64,000 bases of DNA from Luteimonas sp. 8-5 (GTDB taxonomy: Bacteria; Pseudomonadota; Gammaproteobacteria; Xanthomonadales; Xanthomonadaceae): contig NZ_JARUVM010000014.1 in the NCBI RefSeq assembly GCF_029763755.1, positions 1-64,000 on the forward strand, in the 5' to 3' direction. Under the pieces are notes generated by a model, which saw only the letters and a list, made by a program, of their open reading frames with translations, was not told the origin of the DNA and did no database searches. A program made the position numbers and the translations under genes. Each line of letters opens with the position of its first letter. The stretch's first letter is position 1. This document shows positions 49,379 through 58,618 of the stretch, piece by piece.

Positions 49379-49948
49379 ATGAACGATCGCACCATCGCTT
49401 CCCTGTCCGCACTGGCGCTTGCCCTGGCCGCCGCGCCCGCCCTGGCCGCCGACTACGTGCAGGCGCCGGGCTCGACGCTGGCTTTCGGCGGCATGTACCA
49501 GGGCGAAGCCTTCTCAGGCCGCCTGCCCGGCTTCGACACCAGGCTCAGCTTCGATCCGGCCGACCCGGCATCGGCGCGGCTGGACGTGACCATCCCGATG
49601 GCCGGCGCCACCACGGCCAATCCCGACTACGACAGCGAGATGCGCGGCGAAGCCTTCCTCTCGGTGGTGGCGTTCCCGCAGGCGCGCTACACCGCCAGCG
49701 GATTCCGCAAGCTCGACGACGGCAGCTATGCCGCCGACGGGATGCTGTCGCTGCACGGCGTGGAAAAGCCGGTCACGCTTACTTTCACCTGGACACCCGG
49801 CCCGAAGCCGCTGCTGGCCGGCAGGGCCACGGTGCGGCGCCTGGATTTCGGCGTCGGCGCCGGGGACTGGGCCGATACGGACCTGATTCCCAACGAGATC
49901 GCCGTGAGCACCCGGGTGTTTTTCGCACCGGTAGCCGGGAATCGGTAG
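49379..49948 (+). CDS. YceI family periplasmic protein (2)
   Basis: 189-residue YceI paralogue with a signal peptide ending APALAA. AFGGMYQGEAFSGRLPGFD and GMLSLHGVEKPVTLTFTWTP fit the family. Start taken at the ATG seven bases after GAGG; the ATG at 49367 overlapping the previous stop would add MRSP. The last residues (PVAGNR) are encoded by heptad repeats and mirror the end of the convergent glutaredoxin. Confidence 0.88.
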   Translation: MNDRTIASLSALALALAAAPALAADYVQAPGSTLAFGGMYQGEAFSGRLPGFDTRLSFDPADPASARLDVTIPMAGATTANPDYDSEMRGEAFLSVVAFPQARYTASGFRKLDDGSYAADGMLSLHGVEKPVTLTFTWTPGPKPLLAGRATVRRLDFGVGAGDWADTDLIPNEIAVSTRVFFAPVAGNR

Positions 49949-50005
49949 CCGGGAGCCGGAAAGCAACCGCGCCCTCCGGCTACCGGTTACCCGCTACCGG
50001 CTCCC
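49928..50005. repeat. Inverted heptad groups between yceI-2 and glutaredoxin
   Basis: Left: CCGGTAG, CCGGGAA, TCGGTAG, CCGGGAG (49928-49955). Right: CCGGCTA, CCGGTTA, CCCGCTA, CCGGCTC (49976-50003). The two sets of four heptads are roughly reverse complements and form an imperfect hairpin. Both genes' stop codons (TAG) lie in it. Confidence 0.85.
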
Positions 50006-50237
50006 CACCCATGAACGCCCGCAATTCCTCGACGCCGAACGGCCAATCCAGCTCCCGGCCGCCGACGCAGTCGCGCCACACCGGCACCCTCGTCCCGTAC
50101 TGCTTTTCCAGCTGCGCGTCGCCATCGACGAACACGCTGTCGAAATCAGGGACGCCGGCGTCGGCCAGGACCTCCAGGGCCAGGTCGCACAAGTGGCAGT
50201 CGTCGCGCTGGAACAGCAGGAATTCCGGGCTGGGCAT
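49980..50237 (-). CDS. Glutaredoxin family protein
   Basis: 85-residue thioredoxin-fold protein with active-site CHLC (C14, C17) in FQRDDCHLCDLALEVL, VFVDGDAQLEKQYGTRVPVW holding the cis-Pro (VPV), and an aromatic-rich end. This short 'glutaredoxin 2 / thiol-disulfide' type reduces disulfides in the cytosol. The C-terminal EPVAGNR is repeat-derived. TATTCT lies six bases before the ATG; the gap to divergent sdaA is 17 bases. Confidence 0.88.
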   Translation of the reverse strand: MPSPEFLLFQRDDCHLCDLALEVLADAGVPDFDSVFVDGDAQLEKQYGTRVPVWRDCVGGRELDWPFGVEELRAFMGGEPVAGNR

Positions 50238-50242
50238 CGGCC

Positions 50243-50248
50243 TAGAAT
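50243..50248 (+). promoter_or_regulatory. -10 element TAGAAT of sdaA, leaderless spacing
   Basis: CCTAGAAT, AGCCGC, then ATG at 50255. It overlaps the glutaredoxin element on the opposite strand by five bases. Confidence 0.6.
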
Positions 50249-50249
50249 A
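50244..50249 (-). promoter_or_regulatory. -10 element TATTCT of the glutaredoxin gene, leaderless spacing
   Basis: TATTCT, AGGCCG, then ATG at 50237. With the sdaA hexamer it makes the shared word TAGAATA. Confidence 0.5.
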
Positions 50250-50254
50250 GCCGC

Positions 50255-51631
<1,377 letters not shown>

Positions 51632-51669
51632 ACGCGCTAGGATGGCTCCGGGGATGGGGGTCCCCGTCC

Positions 51670-53922
51670 ATGCAAAAGTCGCCAGACCAGAGCTGGATGG
51701 AGCATACGGGCAGCCGGGTCCGTGGCCTGCTGGCGGGCGCGGGGTTTGCCGTGGCCTACGCAGTGGCCAGCCTCTATGGCGACCATTTCACCGGCCCCTC
51801 CGACGTGGCGCTGTACTGGCCCGCATCCGGGCTGGCATTCGCCGTGGTGGTCATCGGCGGCGTGCGCTGGGTGTGGTGGGTTCCCGTCGCGTTCGCGATC
51901 CAGGCGCTGTGGTCGCCCAATACTCCCCTGTTCCAGGCGATGAGTGCCGCCAGCAATGTCCTCGCCCTGTCGGCGGGCGGCTGGCTGGCCCGGCGCGAAA
52001 CCCCGCTTCGGCCCGGAACCGTGGGCTACGCGGTATGGATGATGATTGCCGGGCTGGTCGCGGCGGCCGTCGGCGGCGGACTGGGCGGCTATGTCCTCTG
52101 GTCCAACGGGATGGCGCCCGGTGGCCTGTTCGGCGCGCAGGTGCTTTGGGCTTTGGGCGACTTCCTCGGCATTGCCAGCGTGGCGCCGGCGCTGATGATC
52201 GGCGCGGCACGCTGGCAGAGCGGGCACCTGCGTGGCGGGCGCCCGCAGCTGATCGGCGAGCGCACGCTGTGGAACCTGGCGCTGCTCGCCAGTTTCCTGG
52301 TGATGGCCTGGGGCATGCGCGCCAGCACCCAGTTTGCCCTCGGCCTGACCGCGCTGCCGCTGGCGGTGATGATGTGGAGCGCGGTGAGCTTCACCCCGCT
52401 GCGCACTTCGGTCTCGGCACTGCTGACGGTAGCCGTCGTCGCCGCGCTCGCCTCGCAGGCCGTGTCGGGATTCCCGCAGCCGCAGAGCGTGCTGGAGACC
52501 GCGATCCTGATCGGCTACCTGTGCCTGCTGGCGATGCTGCCGCAGGGGCTCGCCCTTTCGATCGACGAGCACCGCTGGCTCAACCGCCGGCTCGAGCGCC
52601 GCGCCACCACGGATGCCCTCAGCGGCCTGCCAAACCGCGCCGCATTCGAACTGGCTGCGCAGGCGGCGCTGGAAGATCCCGGCAACCAGCCGATGGCGCT
52701 GGCGTACCTGGACCTGGACAACCTCAAGCTGGTCAACGACACCGCCGGGCACCGCGCCGGCGATGCGGTGATCGTCGCAGTCGCCGCGGCACTGGCGTCG
52801 GCCGTCGAGAAAGGCGACCTGCTCGCGCACCTGGGCGCCGACGAGTTCATGGTACTGATGAGAAACGCCCCGCCGCCCGTTGCGCGGGAACGGGCACGCG
52901 ACCTGCTGCATGCGGTCGAGGTCGCGCGCGGCCACTATCGCGGCGGTGAGTTCACCGCCACCGCCAGCATCGGCCTGGTACCGGTGCAGCCCGGCCAGAC
53001 GGAATTCGCCGAGTTGCTGTCGCAGGCCGACGCCGCCTGCTTCGCGGCAAAGGAAACCGGTGGCGACCGGGTCCGTGTCGCCTCGCTGGGTGGCAACGAG
53101 CTTGCCGACCCGTCCTCGGGCATGCGCTGGACGGTGCGCATCCGCGATGCCCTGCGCCACGACCGCTTCATGCTGTACGCGCAGTCGATCGTGCCGCTGG
53201 CCGCCGCCCAGGATGCCGACGACGGCGCGCGCTTCGAGCTGCTCCTGCGCATGCGCGATGTCCAGGGCGGGCCGCCGCACGGCCCTGACAGCTTCATCGG
53301 CGCGGCCGAGCGCTTCCGCATGGCGGTGCGGATCGACCGTGAGGTCGTGCGCAAGACCATCGCCCACCTCGAGGCGCAACCGGGCATCGCCGACCGCATC
53401 TCGCTGTGCACCATGAACCTGTCGGCCGGTGCACTGCTGGACGAAGGATTCGTCGATTTCGTCGCCGGCTATGTCCAGGACAGCGGATTCCCCACCAGCA
53501 AGCTGTGCTTCGAGATCACCGAGACCAGCGCCATGCGCGACCCCACGCGGGCGCAGCGCGCGATCGACGACATGCGCGCGTTGGGCATGCGCTTCGCCCT
53601 GGACGACTTCGGCACCGGCTTCTGCAGCTTCGGCCACCTGCGCTCGCTGGACGTCGACTTCATCAAGATCGACGGCAGCTTCGTCCAGGACATGTGCAGC
53701 TCGGCCATGTCGTTCGAGGTGGTGTCGTCGATCAACCGCATCGCCCACCTGCTGCGCAAGCGCACCATCGCCGAGCATGCCGAATCGTCGCGGGTACGCG
53801 CGGCGCTGGAGTCGCTGGGCGTGGATTACGCGCAGGGCTACGCCATCGATCTCCCGCGGCCGCTGGACGAGTACCTCGGTGCGCTGGTGCGCAATCCGGC
53901 GATGGCCGCCGCCGGCTCGTAG
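51670..53922 (+). CDS. MASE1-GGDEF-EAL cyclic-di-GMP protein
   Basis: 750-residue membrane protein. MASE1 sensor of about eight helices (residues ~20-290; [20 protein letters not shown]), a GGDEF domain (~310-470; [40 protein letters not shown]) and an EAL domain (~490-745). The GGDEF signature is GADEF (389-393), so cyclase activity is doubtful. The EAL tripeptide is ELL (523-525), but catalytic positions remain: [35 protein letters not shown] and YAQGYAI. Most likely a phosphodiesterase or effector. Overlaps hom by 85 bases. Confidence 0.93.
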   Translation: MQKSPDQSWMEHTGSRVRGLLAGAGFAVAYAVASLYGDHFTGPSDVALYWPASGLAFAVVVIGGVRWVWWVPVAFAIQALWSPNTPLFQAMSAASNVLALSAGGWLARRETPLRPGTVGYAVWMMIAGLVAAAVGGGLGGYVLWSNGMAPGGLFGAQVLWALGDFLGIASVAPALMIGAARWQSGHLRGGRPQLIGERTLWNLALLASFLVMAWGMRASTQFALGLTALPLAVMMWSAVSFTPLRTSVSALLTVAVVAALASQAVSGFPQPQSVLETAILIGYLCLLAMLPQGLALSIDEHRWLNRRLERRATTDALSGLPNRAAFELAAQAALEDPGNQPMALAYLDLDNLKLVNDTAGHRAGDAVIVAVAAALASAVEKGDLLAHLGADEFMVLMRNAPPPVARERARDLLHAVEVARGHYRGGEFTATASIGLVPVQPGQTEFAELLSQADAACFAAKETGGDRVRVASLGGNELADPSSGMRWTVRIRDALRHDRFMLYAQSIVPLAAAQDADDGARFELLLRMRDVQGGPPHGPDSFIGAAERFRMAVRIDREVVRKTIAHLEAQPGIADRISLCTMNLSAGALLDEGFVDFVAGYVQDSGFPTSKLCFEITETSAMRDPTRAQRAIDDMRALGMRFALDDFGTGFCSFGHLRSLDVDFIKIDGSFVQDMCSSAMSFEVVSSINRIAHLLRKRTIAEHAESSRVRAALESLGVDYAQGYAIDLPRPLDEYLGALVRNPAMAAAGS

Positions 53923-54920
53923 GAACGCGCCATGCGCGCGATCTCCATCACGTCGTCCAGCAGGGCCGCCGCGGTCACGCCGGCACCGGCCCCGGGCCCC
54001 TGCACCAGCAGCGGCTGCTCGAGGTAGCGGTCGGAGCGGATCACGATGCGGTTGTCGCTGCCGGCACCGGCTAGCGGATCGTCCCTGTCCAGGGCCTCGA
54101 CCCCGACCCGCGCATGGATGCCGTCTCCGTCGCGTTGCAGGCGGGCCACATGCCGCAGGACGCGGCCTTCGGCGGATGCGCGCGCATGCAGGCGCTGCAC
54201 GTCGTCGACCTGCAACGGCTCCACCTGCACCGCGTCGGCCTCCAGGGCGATTCCCGCGGTACGCGCCAGGATCAGAAGCTTGCGGCACACGTCCTCGCCG
54301 CTCAGGTCGATGCGCGGATCGGGTTCGGTGTAGCCGAGCACGCGTGCCTGTTCCACCAGTTCCTCGAACGGGCCGCTGCCGTCGTAGCGCGAAAGCAGCC
54401 AGGCCAGGGATCCCGAGAGCACGCCGGCAACCCCATGGATGCGGTCGCCGCCGTCCTGCAATGCGCGAATCGTGCGCAACACCGGCAAGCCGGCGCCGAC
54501 CGTGGCGCTGTCGCCGTAGCGGCAACCGCCGGCCGTGGCCGCGGCGCGGATCGCATGCCAGCGCGACAGCGACGCCCCCTGCCCCAGCTTGCAGGCGGTG
54601 ACCACGTGGATGCCCGCAGCCAGCCAGGCGGCATGCTGCGCTGCGATGGCGTCGCTGGCAGTGGCGTCGACCACTATCCTCGCGCCACGCGTGCCGAGTG
54701 CGTGCAGCGCGGCTTCGGCGTGGCCATTGCCGTCATTGGCCATGCATGCCTGGTGCGCGCCGGGCAGGAGCCGGAGCGATCGCGTGTTCGCCACTGCGAC
54801 CAGGTGCAGGGCCGATGCATGCTCGTGCGGTCCATGCGACTGCAGGTGCCCCAGCCGCGCCAGCACGGCGCTGCCGACGGTGCCCGTACCCAGCAGGGCG
54901 ATCCGCACGCCCGCACTCAT
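53838..54920 (-). CDS. hom: Homoserine dehydrogenase (short form)
   Basis: 360-residue NAD(P)-dependent enzyme reducing aspartate semialdehyde to homoserine. LLGTGTVGSAVLARL is the dinucleotide site, VTACKLGQGASLSRWHAIRA and GDSATVGAGLPVLRTIRALQ precede the active-site region YTEPDPRIDLSGEDVCRKLL. The ACT regulatory domain of longer forms is absent. The last ~28 residues ([20 protein letters not shown]...) lie in the antisense overlap with the EAL gene. Start fixed by ATGA overlap with metB. Confidence 0.93.
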   Translation of the reverse strand: MSAGVRIALLGTGTVGSAVLARLGHLQSHGPHEHASALHLVAVANTRSLRLLPGAHQACMANDGNGHAEAALHALGTRGARIVVDATASDAIAAQHAAWLAAGIHVVTACKLGQGASLSRWHAIRAAATAGGCRYGDSATVGAGLPVLRTIRALQDGGDRIHGVAGVLSGSLAWLLSRYDGSGPFEELVEQARVLGYTEPDPRIDLSGEDVCRKLLILARTAGIALEADAVQVEPLQVDDVQRLHARASAEGRVLRHVARLQRDGDGIHARVGVEALDRDDPLAGAGSDNRIVIRSDRYLEQPLLVQGPGAGAGVTAAALLDDVMEIARMARSYEPAAAIAGLRTSAPRYSSSGRGRSMA

Positions 54921-56116
54921 CGCGCGCTGCTCGCGGCGATGCTGCGCGAAGCGCGCTCCAGCCCGGCGGCGATGTCGGCGACCAGGTCCTCGGCGTGCTC
55001 GATGCCGACCGACAGCCGCAGCAGGCCATCGCCGATCCCGGCCTTGGCCCGCACCTCGGGCGTCATCGCCGCGTGGGTCATCGTGGCCGGATGCGCGACC
55101 AGGCTTTCCACGCCACCCAGCGACTCGGCCAGGGTGAAACACTCCAGCCCGTCGAGGAAAGCGCACACCGCCTCCACGCCACCCTCGAGCTCGACGCCGA
55201 GCATGGCGCCGAAGCCGCGCTGCTGCCGCGCGGCGATGGCATGGCCCGGGTGCGTGGACAGGCCGGGATAGTGCAAGGCGCGTACCGTGGGATGTCCATC
55301 GAGCAGGCCGAGCACGGCCAGGGTGTTCTCCTGGTGCACGCGCAGCCGCGCGTCCAGCGTGCGCAGGCCGCGCAGTGCCAGGAAACTGTCGAACGGCGCG
55401 CCGGTGATGCCCAGCGCATTGGCCCACCACGCCAGCTTCTCGTGCACGGCCGCCTCGCGCGCGATCACCGCGCCGCCGACTACGTCGCTGTGGCCGTTGA
55501 TGTACTTGGTGGTGGAATGCACTACCAGGTCGGCGCCGAACGCGATGGGGTGCTGCAGTGCCGGCGAGAGGAAGGTGTTGTCGACCACCGCCAGCGCACC
55601 GGCGCGGTGCGCGGCATCGATCACGAAGCGCAGGTCGGTGATGCGCAGCAGCGGATTGGACGGTGTCTCGATCCACACCAGCGCCGGAGGTTCGCGCAGG
55701 GCCTCGGCCAGTGCGCGCGGATCGGTGAGGTCGGCGACCACCAGTTCGAAATGGCCCTTGCGCGCCAGCGCGTCGAACAGGCGCCAGCTCCCGCCGTAGC
55801 CGTCGTGCGGCACCACGATGCGGTCTCCGGGTTGCAGCAGCGCGTTGAGCACCAGGTTCACCGCGGCCATGCCGCTGGCGGTGACCACCGCCCCGGCGCC
55901 GCCCTCGAGCGACGCCAGCGCGTCGGCAAGCAGGTCGCGGGTGGGATTGCCGCTGCGGGTGTAGTCGTAGCGTCGCTTGCAATCGAAACCGGCGAAGCTG
56001 AAGTTGCTCGACAGCACCAGCGGCGGCGTCACCGCGCCGAAGGCTTCGTCGCGATCGATGCCCGCGCGCACCGCCAGGGTCTGCGCGCGCGGGCCGCCCT
56101 GGATCGCGGCGCTCAT
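54917..56116 (-). CDS. metB: Cystathionine gamma-synthase / O-succinylhomoserine sulfhydrylase type enzyme
   Basis: 399-residue Cys/Met-metabolism PLP enzyme. YDYTRSGNPTRDLLADALAS, GDRIVVPHDGYGGSWRLFDA, VVDNTFLSPALQHPI and the PLP-lysine motif HSTTKYINGHSDVVGG are present, as is the C-terminal SLGGVESLVAHPATMTHA. The operon with metX and hom supports transsulfuration or direct sulfhydrylation of an O-acyl-homoserine; the two activities cannot be separated by eye. Confidence 0.92.
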   Translation of the reverse strand: MSAAIQGGPRAQTLAVRAGIDRDEAFGAVTPPLVLSSNFSFAGFDCKRRYDYTRSGNPTRDLLADALASLEGGAGAVVTASGMAAVNLVLNALLQPGDRIVVPHDGYGGSWRLFDALARKGHFELVVADLTDPRALAEALREPPALVWIETPSNPLLRITDLRFVIDAAHRAGALAVVDNTFLSPALQHPIAFGADLVVHSTTKYINGHSDVVGGAVIAREAAVHEKLAWWANALGITGAPFDSFLALRGLRTLDARLRVHQENTLAVLGLLDGHPTVRALHYPGLSTHPGHAIAARQQRGFGAMLGVELEGGVEAVCAFLDGLECFTLAESLGGVESLVAHPATMTHAAMTPEVRAKAGIGDGLLRLSVGIEHAEDLVADIAAGLERASRSIAASSAR

Positions 56117-57126
56117 GCCAGCGCCTCGCGCAGCACGTTGTCGATCGCCGCGGTTTCCTTGAGGAACGCGTCGTGTCCATACAGCGAGCGCAGCACCCGC
56201 AGTTGCGGGCGGCGCTGGCCGTTGGCCGCCACCAGGCGCTCGAACAGGGCGTAGGCGTCGTCCACCGGCACCAGCCGGTCCTCGGCCACCGCGACGACCG
56301 TCACCGGCACGCGGATCGACTCGGGTTCCAGCGCCTGCAGGTCGATGGACTCGGACAGGCGCAGGAAAGCGGTCGGCGGCGTGCGCGCGATGTAGGCGGC
56401 CGCGCAGTGGTCGAGGTAGTCCTCGGCATCGGTGCGCACGCGCCCGCCCACGACCTGGGCGCCTCCGAAGCGCGCGTCGAATTCCTGCGGCGTGCGATAG
56501 CCCAGGATCGCCAGCTGCCGCGCCAGGGCCAGGCCGTCGCGCTCGTCGCACTGCAAGGCCCCTAGGGCGACCGCGCGACGCTGCAGCGCGCGACAGGCGC
56601 TGGCATAGGGATGGGCGCGATGGGTGCCGCTGATCGCGACCAGGCGACGCAGCCGCGGCGCATGCAGGGCCGCGAACTGCAGCCCGACCATCGCGCCGTA
56701 GGAACAGCCGACGAAGGCATCGAGCGTCTCGATGCCCAGCGCGTCGAGCACCGCCACGATCGCGTCGGCCTGGTCGGCCGGGTCGATCGGTACATCGAGC
56801 AGCCCGTCGCTGCCCAGCCAGTCGATCGCCAGGATGCGGCGGCGCGCGGGATCCAGCGTCCGGCCCGCATCGCACTGCGCGTCCCACCAGCCGGGCTGCG
56901 GGAACGTTTCGGTGGCCACGACATGGCGATCTGCGGAGATGCCGCCTGCGACCAGGACGACCGGAAGCCCGGGCTCGCCTGCCAGTTCGTAGCGCAGCTG
57001 CACCTGGCGGCGGCCGGCATGGCGGAGGTCCAGCGTGCAGGCGAGCGCGCCGCGGCGCGCGTCGCCGACGGAGTCGGGGGCGGAGGTGATGAAGGGTTCG
57101 CAACCGGCTGCGATGGCGAGGCTCAT
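56113..57126 (-). CDS. metX: Homoserine O-acyltransferase MetX (probably succinyltransferase)
   Basis: 337-residue alpha/beta-hydrolase-fold acyltransferase. LVAGGISADRH replaces the usual oxyanion loop, VGCSYGAMVGLQFAALHAP carries the nucleophile serine, and VAEDRLVPVDDAYALFERLV and LYGHDAFLKE supply Asp and His. Xanthomonadaceae MetX proteins are reported to use succinyl-CoA, so the product may be O-succinylhomoserine. Start chosen at MSLAIAAGCEP, downstream of the SAM-I riboswitch; the frame stays open through the riboswitch but that is not coding. Confidence 0.93.
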   Translation of the reverse strand: MSLAIAAGCEPFITSAPDSVGDARRGALACTLDLRHAGRRQVQLRYELAGEPGLPVVLVAGGISADRHVVATETFPQPGWWDAQCDAGRTLDPARRRILAIDWLGSDGLLDVPIDPADQADAIVAVLDALGIETLDAFVGCSYGAMVGLQFAALHAPRLRRLVAISGTHRAHPYASACRALQRRAVALGALQCDERDGLALARQLAILGYRTPQEFDARFGGAQVVGGRVRTDAEDYLDHCAAAYIARTPPTAFLRLSESIDLQALEPESIRVPVTVVAVAEDRLVPVDDAYALFERLVAANGQRRPQLRVLRSLYGHDAFLKETAAIDNVLREALA

Positions 57127-57162
57127 GGCGGTTCCTGTCGTGGAAGGGCCATCGAGTCGCGC

Positions 57163-57211
57163 GGGGCAGTGCCGGAAGTTGCAGCCACCGCCCCGGGGGG
57201 AGACCGGGCGG
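57163..57211 (-). promoter_or_regulatory. Putative expression platform between SAM riboswitch and metX
   Basis: Two GC-rich stems share the same strand: CCGCCC (57211-57206) with GGGCGG (57193-57188), or GGGGCGGTG (57194-57186) with CACTGCCCC (57171-57163, one G-U pair). They cannot coexist. No U tract follows, so control may be translational or Rho-linked. Confidence 0.5.
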
Positions 57212-57218
57212 ATCGCAA

Positions 57219-57356
57219 CCATCTTCCGGTGGACCGACAGGTCCCCGCAGGATTTGGCACCGCGAAGGAACCCGCCACATGGCCTGGCCATGGCTGGCGT
57301 GCTCCATCAGGTTGCCCCGGCGTCGTCGGGCCTGTCCCTCGGCCGGTCTCGATGGA
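57219..57356 (-). ncRNA. SAM-I (S-box) riboswitch in the metX leader
   Basis: Minus-strand sequence contains the S-box core GAGGGACAGGCCCGACGACG, then CCGGGGCAACC, and later GCGGTGCCAAATCCTGCGGG. The P1 helix CCATC (57355-57351) with GATGG (57223-57219) closes the junction. It lies 92 bases before metX and would reduce metX-metB-hom expression when S-adenosylmethionine is plentiful. Confidence 0.93.
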
Positions 57357-57362
57357 TGGAAC

Positions 57363-57392
57363 TAGCCTGCCAGCGCTTCCCGGCATTGTCAA
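57363..57392 (-). promoter_or_regulatory. Candidate sigma70 promoter of metX-metB-hom
   Basis: TTGACA (57392-57387) with an 18-base spacer to AGGCTA (57368-57363). Transcription would start just upstream of the SAM-I riboswitch. Confidence 0.5.
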
Positions 57393-57415
57393 TCGCTTTA
57401 TGCGCATGAAGCGAT
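57392..57415. promoter_or_regulatory. 24-bp near-perfect palindrome upstream of the metX promoter
   Basis: ATCGCTT-T-ATGCGCAT-G-AAGCGAT: every position is symmetric except one T/G pair. It abuts the metX -35 and lies 49 bases from the divergent lipoprotein start. A dimeric regulator site is the simplest reading; no known consensus was recognised. Confidence 0.5.
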
Positions 57416-57451
57416 AGATTTTGGGGGGAAGCGGCGGGAGCCGTGAATCGG

Positions 57452-57457
57452 CATAAT
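57452..57457 (+). promoter_or_regulatory. -10 element CATAAT of the propeller lipoprotein gene, leaderless spacing
   Basis: CATAAT, TCGCGC, then ATG at 57464. It favours that ATG over the in-frame GTG at 57443, which would lie upstream of the promoter. Confidence 0.5.
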
Positions 57458-57463
57458 TCGCGC

Positions 57464-58618
57464 ATGCCGATCCGACCCCTAGCCGGCGCCTGCGCCGCCC
57501 TGCTGCTGGCTGCGTGCGCCAGCACGCCTGCCCCTTCGCCCCAGGCGACCGCCGCCGTTGCCGCCGAGGCCGCCGCCGAACAGGCGCCCACCGCGCTGCC
57601 ATCCCCGCATGCCCCGCTGGAAATCGCCGAAGCGTGGATTTCCGAGCCGATGCCCAGCGAGGAACTCGACTCGCTCGCCACCTGGACCAGCGAGAACGGC
57701 GACACCTGGCTGATCGCCAGCGCCAAGTCGACCCACCGCCTGGTCGTGCACGACGCCGCGACCGGGGCGCTGTTGCGCACCGTCGGCGGCAGGGGCCAGG
57801 GCCCGGGACAGTTCCTGCGACCCAACGGCCTGGCCGTGTTCGCCGACCGCCTGTACGTGGTCGAACGCGACAACCACCGCGTCCAGGTGCTGTCGCTGCC
57901 CGGCTTCGAGCCGGTGGGCACCTTCGGCGAGGACGTCCTGCGCAGCCCCTACGGCATCTGGCTCAACGAGACCGAGCCCGGCGAACTGCAGGCCTACGTC
58001 ACCGACAGTTTCATGTACGGCGCGCGCTACGACGTGGTGCCGCCCTACGAGGAACTGGACCAGCGCGTGCGCCGCTTCCGCGTGCAGACCGACCAGGACG
58101 GCCGCCTGCGCGTGCACTACACCGGCGCATTCGGCGACACCGCCCCGGCAACCGCGCTGCGCATGGTCGAGTCGCTGGCCGGCGACCCCGCGGGCAACCG
58201 CCTGATGATCGCCGACGAGTCGCGCTCGGACGACGACGGCCACCGCGGGTCCACGCTGCGCGAGTACACCCTCGACGGCGAACCGACCGGCCGCAGCATG
58301 CCGCAGGGCAGCTTCGCCGCCGAAGCCGAAGGCGTGGTGCTGTGGAACTGCCCGGACGGCGGCGGCTACTGGATCGCGGTGGACCAGCTTGCGCCGCTGA
58401 CCATCTTCCACCTGTTCGACCGGCTCACGCTGGAGCCGCGCGGCAGCTTCCAGGGCAGGACGACGGCGTTCACCGACGGCGTCGCGCTCGATGCCACCGC
58501 CAGCGCGCGCTTCCCGGGCGGCGCCGTGTATGCCGTGAGCAACGACATTTCCGTGACCGCCTTCGACCTGCGCGACGTGGTGGCCGGACTCGGCCTCTCC
58601 AGCGACTGCGTGCAGTAA
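57464..58618 (+). CDS. Beta-propeller (NHL/phytase-like) lipoprotein
   Basis: 384-residue predicted lipoprotein: lipobox LLLAAC, an Ala/Pro linker, then propeller repeats of NHL character ([48 protein letters not shown]). A second half ([57 protein letters not shown]) recalls phytase-like/3-phytase propellers that use metal-bound acidic clusters. Enzymatic activity is uncertain. Its TAA stop overlaps the prfC start, an unexpected coupling of an envelope protein with a release factor. Confidence 0.8.
   Translation: MPIRPLAGACAALLLAACASTPAPSPQATAAVAAEAAAEQAPTALPSPHAPLEIAEAWISEPMPSEELDSLATWTSENGDTWLIASAKSTHRLVVHDAATGALLRTVGGRGQGPGQFLRPNGLAVFADRLYVVERDNHRVQVLSLPGFEPVGTFGEDVLRSPYGIWLNETEPGELQAYVTDSFMYGARYDVVPPYEELDQRVRRFRVQTDQDGRLRVHYTGAFGDTAPATALRMVESLAGDPAGNRLMIADESRSDDDGHRGSTLREYTLDGEPTGRSMPQGSFAAEAEGVVLWNCPDGGGYWIAVDQLAPLTIFHLFDRLTLEPRGSFQGRTTAFTDGVALDATASARFPGGAVYAVSNDISVTAFDLRDVVAGLGLSSDCVQ

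Noticed and set aside
51650-51665. GGGGA/TCCCC hairpin after sdaA as a terminator
   Set aside because: The stem is only five pairs and there is no T tract; evidence is too weak for a feature.
57127-57291. N-terminal extension of MetX through the leader
   Set aside because: The frame is open but runs through riboswitch sequence, and the conserved protein starts at 57126.
57392-57415. Palindrome upstream of metX as MetJ boxes
   Set aside because: MetJ sites are tandem AGACGTCT-like octamers; none are present, and the leader already has a SAM-I riboswitch.
57443-57463. GTG start for the propeller lipoprotein
   Set aside because: It would add residues ahead of the lipoprotein signal and lies upstream of the likely -10; ATG 57464 fits better.
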